DNA of 64,000 bases from Psychrobacter sp. 4Bb (GCF_002836735.1 NZ_PJAS01000076.1:54598-118597), one strand, 5' to 3'. Positions 1 to 8,424 are shown, counted from the stretch's first letter. Numbers and translations: made by a program. The notes: a model not told the origin generated them from the letters alone.

Positions 1-254
1 GTGCCATCATCTATGAAGGCCAAGCACGTAACCAAAATTTCGGTCAAGTTGGTGATGCTTATATCCGCGTTGTAAACGACAATGGCGAATCTGAAATCGC
101 TCGTTACGACTTATCAGAAGATGGCAGCACTGAAACAGCGATGATTTTCGGTGAATTATATCGTCACAGCGGTGATTGGAAATTCCGTGCGGTTGGTCAA
201 GGCTTCAGCGGTGGTCTTGGACCATTAGCAGCCTCTTATGGCGTAAATGTTTAA
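1..254 (+). CDS. TerD-family stress protein, 3' part only
   Basis: The window opens inside this gene; the reading frame starts at base 3 and ends with TAA at 252-254, giving 83 C-terminal residues. They carry typical TerD-family end motifs: the strand 'YIRVVN', then '[11 protein letters not shown]', '[12 protein letters not shown]' and '[14 protein letters not shown]'. TerD domains are calcium-binding beta-sandwich proteins of the cytoplasm linked to tellurite, phage and colicin stress phenotypes. The last part resembles TerD/TerE more than TerZ. The N-terminus and the calcium-binding acidic loop lie outside the window. It precedes the AIM24 and TerZ genes on the same strand and probably belongs to the same ter operon. 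Confidence 0.85.
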   Translation, partial: AIIYEGQARNQNFGQVGDAYIRVVNDNGESEIARYDLSEDGSTETAMIFGELYRHSGDWKFRAVGQGFSGGLGPLAASYGVNV

Positions 255-280
255 CGTTAAAACCAACGTAAACGTTTAGC

Positions 281-375
281 AAGCCAATTATCATAATCAG
301 ATGTCTGGTTATGATCTAATGAGCCATCAAGTGTGCCCCTTTAACGCATTTGATGGCTTTAAATTTAATTGGCTT
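281..375 (+). ncRNA. predicted three-way-junction RNA between terD and the AIM24 gene
   Basis: Three nested helices can be drawn. P1 pairs AAGCCAATTA (281-290) with TAATTGGCTT (366-375), 10 perfect pairs. P2 is 291-300 with 305-314 around a 4-nt loop, with one G-U. P3 is 321-335 with 345-359, about 15 pairs including wobbles, around a 9-nt loop. P1 and P2 abut directly. P3 could act alone as a terminator or attenuator for the terD gene, because it is followed by a T/A-rich stretch. The function is unknown: it may be an mRNA processing or stability element, a regulatory RNA, or a palindromic repeat. It was read by eye and not folded by software. Confidence 0.45.
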
Positions 376-460
376 ATCATTAAAAGCTATATAGCATATA
401 AAAGCACACGCACATATTAAGAGCATTTAACAAAGATATTAGAATAAGGATTTGCAAGCC

Positions 461-1213
461 ATGGCCGCAACATTCAGTTTAATCGGTACTATTGAACCTT
501 TTTTGCATTGTAATCTTAAAAAAGGTGATTCAATTTATTGTGAAGCCAATGCAATGGTGATGATGGAGTCCAATCTTGAGCTGAAAGGTAAGCTACAAGG
601 TGGCCTGATGCAGTCACTGATGCGCCGCTTTGCAAACGATGAATCGTTGTTTCAACAGCAGATTGAGGCGGTCAATGGTGAGGGCGACTGTTTGCTTGCG
701 CCCACGCTTGATGGTGATATGCAAATCATAGAGGTTGGCAAGCAACAGTATACACTCAGCGATGGTGCGTTTGTCGCGGCCCAAACTGGTGTCGATATCA
801 GAGCCAATATTCAGCGCAATTTAGGCGGCGCAGTGTTTGGTGATACGGGCGGTTTCATGGTGATGCAGACCCAAGGCCAAGGCCAAGTCGTGGTATCTGG
901 TTTTGGCTCGTTGTTTGAGATTGATGTCACACCAGATAAAGACGTCATTATTGATAACGGTCATGTGGTCTGCTGGGATTCGAATCTTGAATACAAGTTG
1001 TCAGTTTCGACCAGTAAGAAAAAAGGCATCATGAGCAATATTATTAACTCTGTCACTAGTGGCGAAGGTATGGTTCTGAACTTCTCAGGAAGTGGCAAAG
1101 TCATTATTTGCTCGCGCAATCGTGACAGTTATCAAGGTTGGATACAAAGCGTCCTAGGTACTAGCTCAGGCGGACGTGGCGGCGGTGGTGGCTTTTTAGA
1201 CAATATCTTATAG
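461..1213 (+). CDS. AIM24 / TIGR00266 family protein
   Basis: A 250-residue protein of the AIM24/TIGR00266 family, beta-helical proteins of uncertain biochemical role often encoded beside TerD genes. Seen in sequence: the family-like start 'TFSLIGTIEPFLHCNLKKGD', the strands 'GGFMVMQTQGQGQVVVSGFG' and 'DNGHVVCWDSNLEYKL', and a Gly-rich tail with 'GGRGGGGG'. There is no signal peptide or membrane span. An in-frame TTG lies 9 bases earlier, but the AAGGA at 446-450 is correctly spaced (10 nt) only for the ATG at 461, so I take that start. It lies between two TerD-type genes, probably in one transcript. Confidence 0.85.
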   Translation: MAATFSLIGTIEPFLHCNLKKGDSIYCEANAMVMMESNLELKGKLQGGLMQSLMRRFANDESLFQQQIEAVNGEGDCLLAPTLDGDMQIIEVGKQQYTLSDGAFVAAQTGVDIRANIQRNLGGAVFGDTGGFMVMQTQGQGQVVVSGFGSLFEIDVTPDKDVIIDNGHVVCWDSNLEYKLSVSTSKKKGIMSNIINSVTSGEGMVLNFSGSGKVIICSRNRDSYQGWIQSVLGTSSGGRGGGGGFLDNIL

Positions 1214-1289
1214 TGCCTTTCGCAATTTATAACATTCTTTAGCGTTATTTTTAAACGGTTTTACTCACAATTATTATAAGGATACTCAC

Positions 1290-1898
1290 ATGGCAGTTAG
1301 TCTTCAAAAAGGTCAAAAAATCTCCCTAAGCAAAGAAGCTGGTGGCGAGCTTACTCAAGTTAAATTGGGTCTAGGTTGGGATGTCGCTCAAGGGCCACAA
1401 GATAAAAAAGGTGGCTTCTTAGGAAAATTATTCGGCGGCGGTTCTGGCGGCGACTCTATCGATTTAGATGCTTCATGCATTATGTTCGACGCTAACAAGC
1501 AAGCAGTCGATGCCATTTGGTTCAGTCAGCTAAAATCGAAAGACGGCAGTATCGTGCATACTGGTGACAACCGTACTGGCGACGGTGATGGCGATGATGA
1601 AGTCATCAACGTCGATCTCTCAAGAGTACCTGCTAATGTGGTTTCATTGGTATTTACGGTCAATAGCTTTACTGGTCAAACGTTTGAGACCGTAGAAAAT
1701 GCGTTTTGCCGTATCGTTAATGCCAATAACAATAGTGAAGTAGCACGTTATAACTTATCTGCCCAAGGTGGACACACAGCAATGGTAATGGCAAAAGTTT
1801 ATCGTCACAATAATGAATGGAAAATGCATGCGATTGGCGAGACAGCTTCTGGCCGCACCTTCCACGACTTAATGCCTGCTATCACACCGCATGCGTAA
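1290..1898 (+). CDS. terZ: TerD-family protein, TerZ-like
   Basis: A 202-residue single TerD domain. The start 'AVSLQKGQKISLSKE', the 'KLGLGWD' strand, a Gly-rich insertion 'GKLFGGGSGGDS', then 'IDLDASCIMFD', 'SGDN'-like 'TGDNRTGDGDGDDEVINVDL' and 'FTVNSFTGQTFETVENAFCR' are the TerZ/TerD signature. The acidic residues in the DLD and GDGDGDD segments fit the calcium sites known for this family. The C-terminal 'GRTFHDLMP' resembles TerZ rather than TerD or TerE. AAGGA at 1278-1282 sits 7 nt before the ATG. The protein is cytoplasmic. Its molecular activity is not established; it is presumed to bind calcium and join Ter complexes. Confidence 0.85.
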   Translation: MAVSLQKGQKISLSKEAGGELTQVKLGLGWDVAQGPQDKKGGFLGKLFGGGSGGDSIDLDASCIMFDANKQAVDAIWFSQLKSKDGSIVHTGDNRTGDGDGDDEVINVDLSRVPANVVSLVFTVNSFTGQTFETVENAFCRIVNANNNSEVARYNLSAQGGHTAMVMAKVYRHNNEWKMHAIGETASGRTFHDLMPAITPHA

Positions 1899-1957
1899 TT
1901 GACTTTAGACTTTAACTGGATTATTACCAATCTAGTTAAATAGTTTATTTCAAAAGA

Positions 1958-1993
1958 GAGCGGCCCATCCATCAATAGCTGGGCCGCTCCTTT
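1958..1993. terminator. bidirectional terminator between terZ and terA
   Basis: The inverted repeat GAGCGGCCCA (1958-1967) / TGGGCCGCTC (1980-1989) is 10 GC-rich pairs. It is followed by CTTTAT on the plus strand and preceded by A-rich sequence that serves the minus strand. It lies between the convergent terZ-like and terA-like genes. Confidence 0.75.
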
Positions 1994-2021
1994 ATGTTTA
2001 TTATTTAGATCTTAAAAAACA

Positions 2022-3296
2022 CTATTTACGTCCACGCTTCCAGCTAAAGCCCCAGTTAAAGGCCTTATCCATTTCTTGATGACCTTTGAAATACTGGTTG
2101 ATGCGCTCAACATTAATACTGCCCTGCTGATTGACCAAACGGGCAATGGCACACATCGGTAAGTTACCAGCACCTTCGGTCAAACGTGTCTCAATCGGTG
2201 ATTGCTCTGGGACATGGATAGTCACAACCCCATCGGTTTTTTCCCAGTTAGGTGCGCCTTCGTAAATAAACGCAAAGATAAATACTTCTTCAATCTGTGA
2301 CCATTGCTGACCGTTAATATCTAGCCATTCACCGCCGCTTACCTGCCCCGTTCTATCATCCGCACGTAAGCAAACATAAGGCGCTGATTGCAAGCTACCA
2401 AAGCGATTGCCCAACGCTTGAATCAGGGTTTTTTCACCATTTTTTAGATGAATCATAGCGCCGACATCTAAATCGATACCGCTTGATTGATGCTGCTTAA
2501 ACAGATCTCCCAGTATGCCTTTTTTAGGCGCTGATTTATCACTTTGGGGGCCTTGGTTCCAATCTAAATTGACTGAAATTTTACCAAAGTCATCACGTTT
2601 TTTAAGATTAATGCTAGATTGGTTTTTGGTTAAGGTTATTTTACTTAAGTTAATTGAAGGGTTAGCAGGAATCGGTGGCGGATTGTTAGCTTGAGACGTG
2701 TTGCCTGCTTTTTGCGTATTGATTGGTCGCTGCGTGTTGATAGGTTGAGGTTGGCTTTGTGCAGGGTTATGATTTTGGGCAGGCGCTTCATCAGCGATTT
2801 CCACACCAAAATGCTCAGATAAAGGCTTTAGCCCTCCCTCAAATCCTTGGGCAATAAAACGAAATTTCCAGCTTCCTTGTCTGCGATAGCATTCAGCCAA
2901 TATAATGGCTTTTTCATTACGGCCTGCGCTACTCAGCTGACAGGTCATCAGTACTTGACTACCCTGTAAGACTTGAATGTCCACATCGCCAACTTGTGAC
3001 AGTGTTTGCGCACTAGAAAACGCTAGGGCAATTTTCTCAATAGTTGCAGGCTGTGCAGACAAATTGACATCAAAAAAACCATCACTGTCATGACCACGGA
3101 AGCTAACACTACCATCATCGCTACGTGTCTGACCATAAAATATCATGTCACCATCACCGCGCACTTTGCCGTCATTAGTCAGGCGATAAGCAGCACAATC
3201 GATGGCATTTTGGCTTAAAATACGAATGCTAATATTGTCAGTCGGTAGTGGCGCATTGGCACCTGCAATTAGTTTTTGAGGTTGGTTTTGACTCAT
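2022..3296 (-). CDS. terA: two-domain TerD/TerA-like stress protein
   Basis: About 424 residues with two TerD-like units. The N-terminal unit (about 15-170) has 'DGDMIFYGQTRSDDGSVSF' and 'AIILAECYRRQGSWKFRFIAQGFEGGL'. A Pro/Gln/Asn-rich linker (about 175-215, repeated 'INTQ') follows. The C-terminal unit (about 218-425) has 'INLKKRDDFGKISVNLDW', 'SGIDLDVGAMI' and 'DDRTGQ'. A double TerD layout with a degenerate half is typical of TerA. Two adjacent ATGs exist at 3299 and 3296; AAGGA is 6 nt from the second, so I use 3296. It is transcribed toward terZ, unlike classical ter operons where terA is co-oriented. The role is inferred to be part of the Ter stress complex. Confidence 0.8.
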   Translation of the reverse strand: MSQNQPQKLIAGANAPLPTDNISIRILSQNAIDCAAYRLTNDGKVRGDGDMIFYGQTRSDDGSVSFRGHDSDGFFDVNLSAQPATIEKIALAFSSAQTLSQVGDVDIQVLQGSQVLMTCQLSSAGRNEKAIILAECYRRQGSWKFRFIAQGFEGGLKPLSEHFGVEIADEAPAQNHNPAQSQPQPINTQRPINTQKAGNTSQANNPPPIPANPSINLSKITLTKNQSSINLKKRDDFGKISVNLDWNQGPQSDKSAPKKGILGDLFKQHQSSGIDLDVGAMIHLKNGEKTLIQALGNRFGSLQSAPYVCLRADDRTGQVSGGEWLDINGQQWSQIEEVFIFAFIYEGAPNWEKTDGVVTIHVPEQSPIETRLTEGAGNLPMCAIARLVNQQGSINVERINQYFKGHQEMDKAFNWGFSWKRGRK

Positions 3297-3584
3297 CATA
3301 CGTCCTTTAGATTATTTATTATGCTGTTGTCATTGTCATGCTGACTGTCGTCATATAGTAGCATGAATATTATGATTTTTTTGGACCAGACAATCGTGAT
3401 ATAAGCGATCAAGTCATCCTTACAAACTCCTATGACTATTTTATCAGAGGCGTTTATAACGCATATCATTTGTATATAATACGTCCTATCAAACCGCATA
3501 CCTTTGCTAATATTACTACTAGATTTGCAGTAGCAGTATTGACTTGCTCATTTCCCTACACCTAATGATAACGCTGAGAGAATT

Positions 3585-4736
3585 ATGAATAATCTTGCTG
3601 ACAATAGTAACACTTCAATGCCAGTGGCTGCGTGGCTAGCTGAAGGCCAATCTAGCCAGCGTGATATGTTGGAGAGCTTACAAAGTCTAAAAAGCAAATC
3701 GAGCAGTCCTTCAAACAACCCTTTTCAAGTTATTGCTTCACACCGTCAAGATAGGCCTGAGATTTTCGAATTCGCCGATATGATTTATCGCGAGCCATCT
3801 GACTCGATCGTAGATACTGATGACCAAACGACTACCGAAACTGCTATACCACGCTGGCAGTTCGTATTAGAGCAAGCTCAAAAGCATAACGTAAAAGTAA
3901 TACTAACTGGGCGTAATAGTATTGATTATGAAGCGCATCGTGAGAAATTTGACGCTGCGGGTATTCGTTTATTAACAGGCGCAACTAGCGTAGCGGCACT
4001 AGAATCAATCGATGACAAGTTTGCTTTTATGCAGCATTGTCACACTCATAATATCCCAGTGGCGGACGCATGGCGTTTTGATAATACGGCGGAGCTTGAG
4101 GCTTTACTCACCGAGCATGGTGACCAACCTCTATGTGTCAAACCTGTTGTCGGTATTTTTGCCCAAGGGTTTTGGCGACTAGACACGGGTAAAGCAGATA
4201 GTACTACGTACGATAGCTTTGAGCACTTATACTTCACTGAAGAGAAAAAAATCAATACAGCCCAATTTGTGAACGCCTATACTAACAGTCAAATGGTACA
4301 TGAGCGCCCTATTCCCATGCTGCTTATGCCTTATTTATCAGGGCAAGAATACTCTATCGATGTGGTCTGTGAATATGGTGAAGTCCTAGCTGCTGTTACT
4401 CGTCATAAAACAGGGAAAATACAACACGTTGGTTATGAGCAGTCTGTCATGGATGTCGTAATCCCACTGATTAGGGCTTTTGGCTGTGATGGCATCGTCA
4501 GTGTACAAACCAAAGCTGATGATAGCGGTCAGCACCGTGTTCTTGAGATCAATAGTCGTCCATCAGGTGGTATTGGTTATACCTCTCATAGTGGGATTGA
4601 TTTGACGCAAGTCGGATTTTCTTATTGGTTGGGGTTATCAGAGAGACCTAACTTAGAGACCAATATTCAGCATATTGAACCATGCCAAGTACGCTCTATT
4701 ATGATGAGTGTGAAAATTGAAAAGGGTGATGAATAA
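3585..4736 (+). CDS. ATP-grasp family protein of the Ter locus
   Basis: A 383-residue ATP-grasp ligase-type enzyme. After an N-terminal pre-ATP-grasp Rossmann-like part (about 45-150, 'KVILTGRNS'), the nucleotide-binding Lys occurs in 'LCVKPVVGIFAQGF' (near 188). 'GQEYSIDVVCEYGEVLAAVTRHKTG' follows, and the metal/ATP motif 'VLEINSRPSGGIG' (about 325-337) supplies the Glu and Asn ligands. ATP-grasp enzymes join carboxylates to amines or thiols through acyl-phosphates; the substrate here is unknown. Genes of this type are known parts of the Ter-linked biosynthetic module, with the PRTase, HAD and aldolase genes found at 8425-12991. Here it is separated from them by a minus-strand gene pair. Confidence 0.85.
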   Translation: MNNLADNSNTSMPVAAWLAEGQSSQRDMLESLQSLKSKSSSPSNNPFQVIASHRQDRPEIFEFADMIYREPSDSIVDTDDQTTTETAIPRWQFVLEQAQKHNVKVILTGRNSIDYEAHREKFDAAGIRLLTGATSVAALESIDDKFAFMQHCHTHNIPVADAWRFDNTAELEALLTEHGDQPLCVKPVVGIFAQGFWRLDTGKADSTTYDSFEHLYFTEEKKINTAQFVNAYTNSQMVHERPIPMLLMPYLSGQEYSIDVVCEYGEVLAAVTRHKTGKIQHVGYEQSVMDVVIPLIRAFGCDGIVSVQTKADDSGQHRVLEINSRPSGGIGYTSHSGIDLTQVGFSYWLGLSERPNLETNIQHIEPCQVRSIMMSVKIEKGDE

Positions 4737-4784
4737 ATAGTCTGCTAAGCATGCACGTGTTTAGCAAATGATTTGAATAGGCAT

Positions 4785-4825
4785 AAAAAAGGTTTTTAGA
4801 TTAATATCTAAAAACCCTTTTTTAT
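4785..4825. terminator. bidirectional terminator
   Basis: GGTTTTTAGAT (4791-4801) pairs with ATCTAAAAACC (4806-4816), flanked by six A before and a T run after. The hairpin lies between the convergent ATP-grasp and MHYT genes and can end transcripts from both sides. Confidence 0.75.
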
Positions 4826-4863
4826 TTTCACTTTCAATTGGTATTAAAAATGAGCGTTTAAAA

Positions 4864-5604
4864 TTACTCGCCAAATGCTAGTGTCGCTTGCTTAGGTGCG
4901 TTTTTAGAAGCGATGACCCATAGTAAGCTTAATACAATTGCTGAACCGATGAAGATCATAATTGATGAAGATATGGCACCTGCATGCGTATAATCCATAG
5001 ACATTGAGTGATCAGTCATCGTCATTTCCATCGCGGCTATCCCAGTGTAATGCATACCACAAACTGCCAGACCCATGATGAAGGCACTACCAAAACGCTG
5101 TAATGTACCACGTAGATTGAATGCCAACCATAGCGCAGCGATAGCAGCTGCAATAGCAATCACAATCGATAAGATAAGCAGCAGTATATTGTATGACATG
5201 GTAGCGTCCATCTGCATAGAGGCCATACCGGTATAATGCATAGCTGCAACACCCAGTCCAGTAAGTACGCCGCCACCGATTAACTTAGCAACGCTTGATT
5301 CACCGCGACCTACGATGACAATACCGACTGCAACGAAACAAATCGCTAGTAGCATTGAGACAATCGTTAACCCCAAGTCATAAGTCACAGGCATCTTCAT
5401 ATCTACTGCCATCATACCGATATAATGCATAGACCAAATCGCACCACCGATAGCAATCGATGATAGCGCTACCCAAAAATACAAATCTGTTCCTGGCTTA
5501 GCAGAAGGTACTCGAATGGCAAGGTTTAAGCCAACATAAGAACCAAATACTGCAATGGCGTATGAGACCAACACCAAAAGTAAGTTATATTCAACTTCCA
5601 TCAT
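4864..5604 (-). CDS. MHYT-domain integral membrane sensor, stand-alone
   Basis: A 246-residue membrane protein with three MHYT-type motifs, 'SMHYIGM', 'AMHYTGM' and 'GMHYTGI', in about seven hydrophobic segments, followed by a Met-rich loop 'MEMTMTDHSMSMDYTH'. MHYT domains are proposed to bind copper through the Met and His residues and to sense gases such as oxygen, CO or NO. They are usually fused to GGDEF/EAL or kinase outputs; here no output domain is present, since the protein ends shortly after the last span. It lies directly downstream of the V4R-like gene (gap 122 bp, same strand), which suggests the two act together. The ligand and output are not known. Confidence 0.88.
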   Translation of the reverse strand: MMEVEYNLLLVLVSYAIAVFGSYVGLNLAIRVPSAKPGTDLYFWVALSSIAIGGAIWSMHYIGMMAVDMKMPVTYDLGLTIVSMLLAICFVAVGIVIVGRGESSVAKLIGGGVLTGLGVAAMHYTGMASMQMDATMSYNILLLILSIVIAIAAAIAALWLAFNLRGTLQRFGSAFIMGLAVCGMHYTGIAAMEMTMTDHSMSMDYTHAGAISSSIMIFIGSAIVLSLLWVIASKNAPKQATLAFGE

Positions 5605-5726
5605 TTTTTTGCCTTTTATCTATCATAAGAATTGAGTCAAATAACGTTACTTTTATTGCAACACGGTGCGTCATTCGCTCGTTGATTTTTTTTGCATAGA
5701 CATGAAATTATCTATGCATAATATTT

Positions 5727-6434
5727 TTACCCAATGGTAAATTCGCAAATATTGGTACTGCCTGCGCCGCAGTTAGTCTCTTCAACTTGAACCACATCTA
5801 TAGCAGGGTTGCTTGCCAAAAAGCCTTCTATATAACCTACAATAAAATGGCATCCTGAGTGAGTATGATCTGACGACTTACAGAACGGACATTTGATTAA
5901 ATAGATCACATTGTTTTTTGCTTTAACTTTAGATAGGCCTTTTAGTGCTGGCACAAGCTCACGAGTGATCGTAGTAGGCATCTTCAGTGGACTACCAAGT
6001 GAATAATCACGTTGATAAATACCGCCACCAACCTTACGACCCAATTCCTGCAATGCAGTCACACGTCGCTCAATAGGTAAACTATCTTCATACTGGCTGA
6101 CAATATCTGCTATTTTAGGGTAATAAGCACCAATGGCTGATAAGACGCTTTTCTCATCCAATGTCTTTTTTGCAGGGGCAGCTGACGAGCCGCCCTCTTC
6201 ATCTATTTCTAGATTAAAAAGCGTACAGCCTTCAATTGAAGATAGGTCATCGATTAGATCTGCTTGCGTTTTAGAGCCTAGACTTCTTGCGATCACATGA
6301 ATGATGTTACCACCATTCTCTGAAGGTTCTTGCTTTTGGGAGACCAGCTGATAACCTGCTTTGATAAGCGGCGAAATAACATTGACCAGACGAATACGTT
6401 CAGAAGACGTTTCTAATGCACAAGAGAATTTCAC
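5727..6434 (-). CDS. V4R-like (vinyl-4-reductase type) ligand-binding protein
   Basis: A 235-residue soluble protein. The N-terminal about 75 residues look like a small alpha/beta regulatory fold. A charged linker follows, and the C-terminal about 130 residues show the V4R pattern: 'CPFC', 'GCHFIVGYIEGFLA', 'VVQVEETNCGAG' and 'CEFTI', with Cys spacing that could bind metal. V4R domains bind small hydrophobic molecules or act as sensory inputs. The start is GTG at 6434, supported by a strong AAAGGAG (6441-6447) 6 nt upstream. It is followed by the MHYT gene on the same strand. The V4R assignment is by motif recognition only; the N-terminal fold is uncertain. Confidence 0.65.
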   Translation of the reverse strand: MKFSCALETSSERIRLVNVISPLIKAGYQLVSQKQEPSENGGNIIHVIARSLGSKTQADLIDDLSSIEGCTLFNLEIDEEGGSSAAPAKKTLDEKSVLSAIGAYYPKIADIVSQYEDSLPIERRVTALQELGRKVGGGIYQRDYSLGSPLKMPTTITRELVPALKGLSKVKAKNNVIYLIKCPFCKSSDHTHSGCHFIVGYIEGFLASNPAIDVVQVEETNCGAGSTNICEFTIG

Positions 6435-7155
6435 AGAGCACTCCTTTTCTTAAAATACTGCTACGCTTTCTTATATCAAGCTATCTAGATAAACTAATGT
6501 GAATAACGTTTCAAAGGTCCACCAACTGACTTTCTCACAATATAAAAAATATTCAGACATCAACCACACAATAGTTTTTGTATATCTTTTATATTATAAG
6601 AAATGAAATATCTTCAGTAGATGAAATTTCGATTTTTGTAGTTATTAAGCATACAAGTGCTCTAACTACTAGAAATTCATTAATCGAGAAACAGTAACAA
6701 GCTTGAAAATAAGATTAGAATTAATAGTTTTAAATCAGATACTATTTTTAAACTTTACAGATAACATTTGGTCACAGTAGAGTTACTAAATAGCAATAGA
6801 TTTTGATTGTATTATCACCGGAATCTTGTTTTGTAGCAATACACTATATGGCTTTGTCCGACAAGTGGCTACATTAACCGACAAATGGCTAGACTATAAA
6901 CCCCCATCATTATTTTCTAAAAGTAATTAATTATTAAAAGGAATTCCGAAACTATTTAAACCTATATATCTTGATATATCTATTATGCAATTAATCTTAA
7001 CTATATATTAAAACACCTATTAACATTTTCTCTTTGTAGAATAATAGGTTCAAAATAAAATAAAAAACCTTTGTATAGTCAGACTTTAGTCTCAAGGATA
7101 AAATCATTAAACAATAAAAATAATTATAATCGCGCAAATAAACTAAGGAAATGTG
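6435..7155. other. long AT-rich divergent intergenic region
   Basis: About 720 bases without a credible gene, between the minus-strand V4R gene and the plus-strand TerD-protease gene. It should carry promoters for both. It contains a two-copy direct repeat at 6858-6892 and a 12-bp palindrome AGACTTTAGTCT at 7081-7092 near the start of the protease operon. Its composition is clearly more AT-rich than the flanking genes. I could not assign a convincing sigma-70 promoter pair. Confidence 0.6.
6858..6892. repeat. two direct repeats with 20-bp period
   Basis: CCGACAAGTGGCTAC (6858-6872) and CCGACAAATGGCTAG (6878-6892) match at 13 of 15 positions and start exactly 20 bp apart, close to two helical turns. 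They begin next to a TGT. This could be a tandem regulator-binding site for the ter biosynthetic operon, or the end of a lost transposon of the TnsB/TniA kind, whose ends carry such repeats. Confidence 0.5.
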
Positions 7156-8382
7156 ATGTCGAAGCAAGTCGAATTAGTGCTAGGAGCCAATACGGTTATC
7201 GAAAATACAAAGTGTGCGATCGCATTTTCTACTACTAAACCATTGGGATTTGGACAGCAGCTTGGACTATTGTGGTTGCCATTAGATGCCTATCGTAAAG
7301 CAGTTTGTAGTCCTGCTTATTTACATGAGTCTAAAGACTGGGCTCAGCTCGATAACAAGGATAATCCAAGTACATGGCAGTTAGATTTACCCCAGCTATT
7401 TGATACGCTTGGCGTTAGTTTCTTACAACTGATTGCTTATGTTTATCATGAGCCAAGCCTAAACTTACCAGCGGTAGAGTTAAACGACGTAAGCCTCACG
7501 CTCAACAACGGAGATATTCGCTATAACTTCACAACGAACGAGCGGCATGTCAAAGCAGCGATTATATTAGAAATATATCAGCGTAATGGACAGTTCAAGT
7601 GTCGGGCACTTGGTGAGGCATCAACACAAGGCTTAGCAAGCCTTGAGCATCATGTACAGGTTAGTCTGAATGTTCGTCCGCCTAGCACACATACGCTTAT
7701 TCAAGAAGCGCAACAGCAGCAGCGTATTCAACTAAATAACGAAGCTCGCCCTCCCTGTCATGTACAAGCAGGCGAGACTTGGACAGGAACAGCATTTGCT
7801 ATTGATCCCTATCATCTGTTGACCTGCTATCATGTAATTGAGTCAGCAGCGATGGTTGGCGTACGTCAGCAAGGTCAGCCTGATCGCGCGGCACAAGTTG
7901 TACTTAGCGATATCGGAAGCGACTCAGCCATTATTAGAGTTAGCGATCCTTTGCCTAGCTACCTCCCATTGGCGCAGCAATGTGTTGATATATTGGGTGA
8001 GACCATTACCACACTGGGGTTTCCGTTATCAGGACTGAGTAGCCAACTGCAAGTCACCCAAGGCTGTATATCAGGATTGACAGGTTTAAATAACGATATC
8101 CGTCATATACAATTCACCGCACCCATTCAGCCCGGTTCTAGTGGTAGTCCTTTATTATTGCCAACTGGAGAGGTCATCGGTATGGTCACATCCAGTCTGG
8201 TTCATGAACATGCACAAAATATGAACTATGCAGTGAAATTTCAGTTATTATCTGCCCTACTGGCGAGCGCTGGTATAAGTTTGGAGAACACGACTGATTT
8301 GACCAGTGCTACGCCTCTTACCACACCTCAGCTAAGCAAGCAAAGTCGCAGTGCCTTATGGCTAGTTGGCTGTCAGGGTTAA
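7156..8382 (+). CDS. TerD-like domain fused to trypsin-like serine protease
   Basis: A 408-residue fusion. Residues about 1-175 resemble a TerD domain ('FGQQLGLLWLPLDAY', 'AAIILEIYQRNGQFKCRALGEASTQGL') but lack the clear acidic calcium loop. Residues about 195-375 form a trypsin/HtrA-type protease: GTAFAI, the catalytic His in 'LLTCYHVIES' (H226), Asp in 'GSDSAI' (D256) and Ser in 'PGSSGSPL' (S329). All three are present, so activity is likely. There is no signal peptide, so it should act in the cytoplasm. AAGGAA at 7145-7150 suits the ATG at 7156 better than the GTG at 7153. It heads a five-gene operon and may process or regulate partner Ter proteins; the substrate is unknown. Confidence 0.85.
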   Translation: MSKQVELVLGANTVIENTKCAIAFSTTKPLGFGQQLGLLWLPLDAYRKAVCSPAYLHESKDWAQLDNKDNPSTWQLDLPQLFDTLGVSFLQLIAYVYHEPSLNLPAVELNDVSLTLNNGDIRYNFTTNERHVKAAIILEIYQRNGQFKCRALGEASTQGLASLEHHVQVSLNVRPPSTHTLIQEAQQQQRIQLNNEARPPCHVQAGETWTGTAFAIDPYHLLTCYHVIESAAMVGVRQQGQPDRAAQVVLSDIGSDSAIIRVSDPLPSYLPLAQQCVDILGETITTLGFPLSGLSSQLQVTQGCISGLTGLNNDIRHIQFTAPIQPGSSGSPLLLPTGEVIGMVTSSLVHEHAQNMNYAVKFQLLSALLASAGISLENTTDLTSATPLTTPQLSKQSRSALWLVGCQG

Positions 8383-8424
8383 AAATCTACGACGACATAT
8401 AATTAAAAGCGCCAAGGAATATGA

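Noticed and set aside
3296..3499. 67-codon open frame upstream of terA on the minus strand
   Set aside because: It has no ribosome-binding site or family-like sequence and lies in the promoter region of terA; it overlaps the terA start.
5693..5718. Hairpin TGCATAGA/TCTATGCA after the V4R gene as its terminator
   Set aside because: The T run is on the wrong side for the minus strand; transcription into the MHYT gene is more likely.
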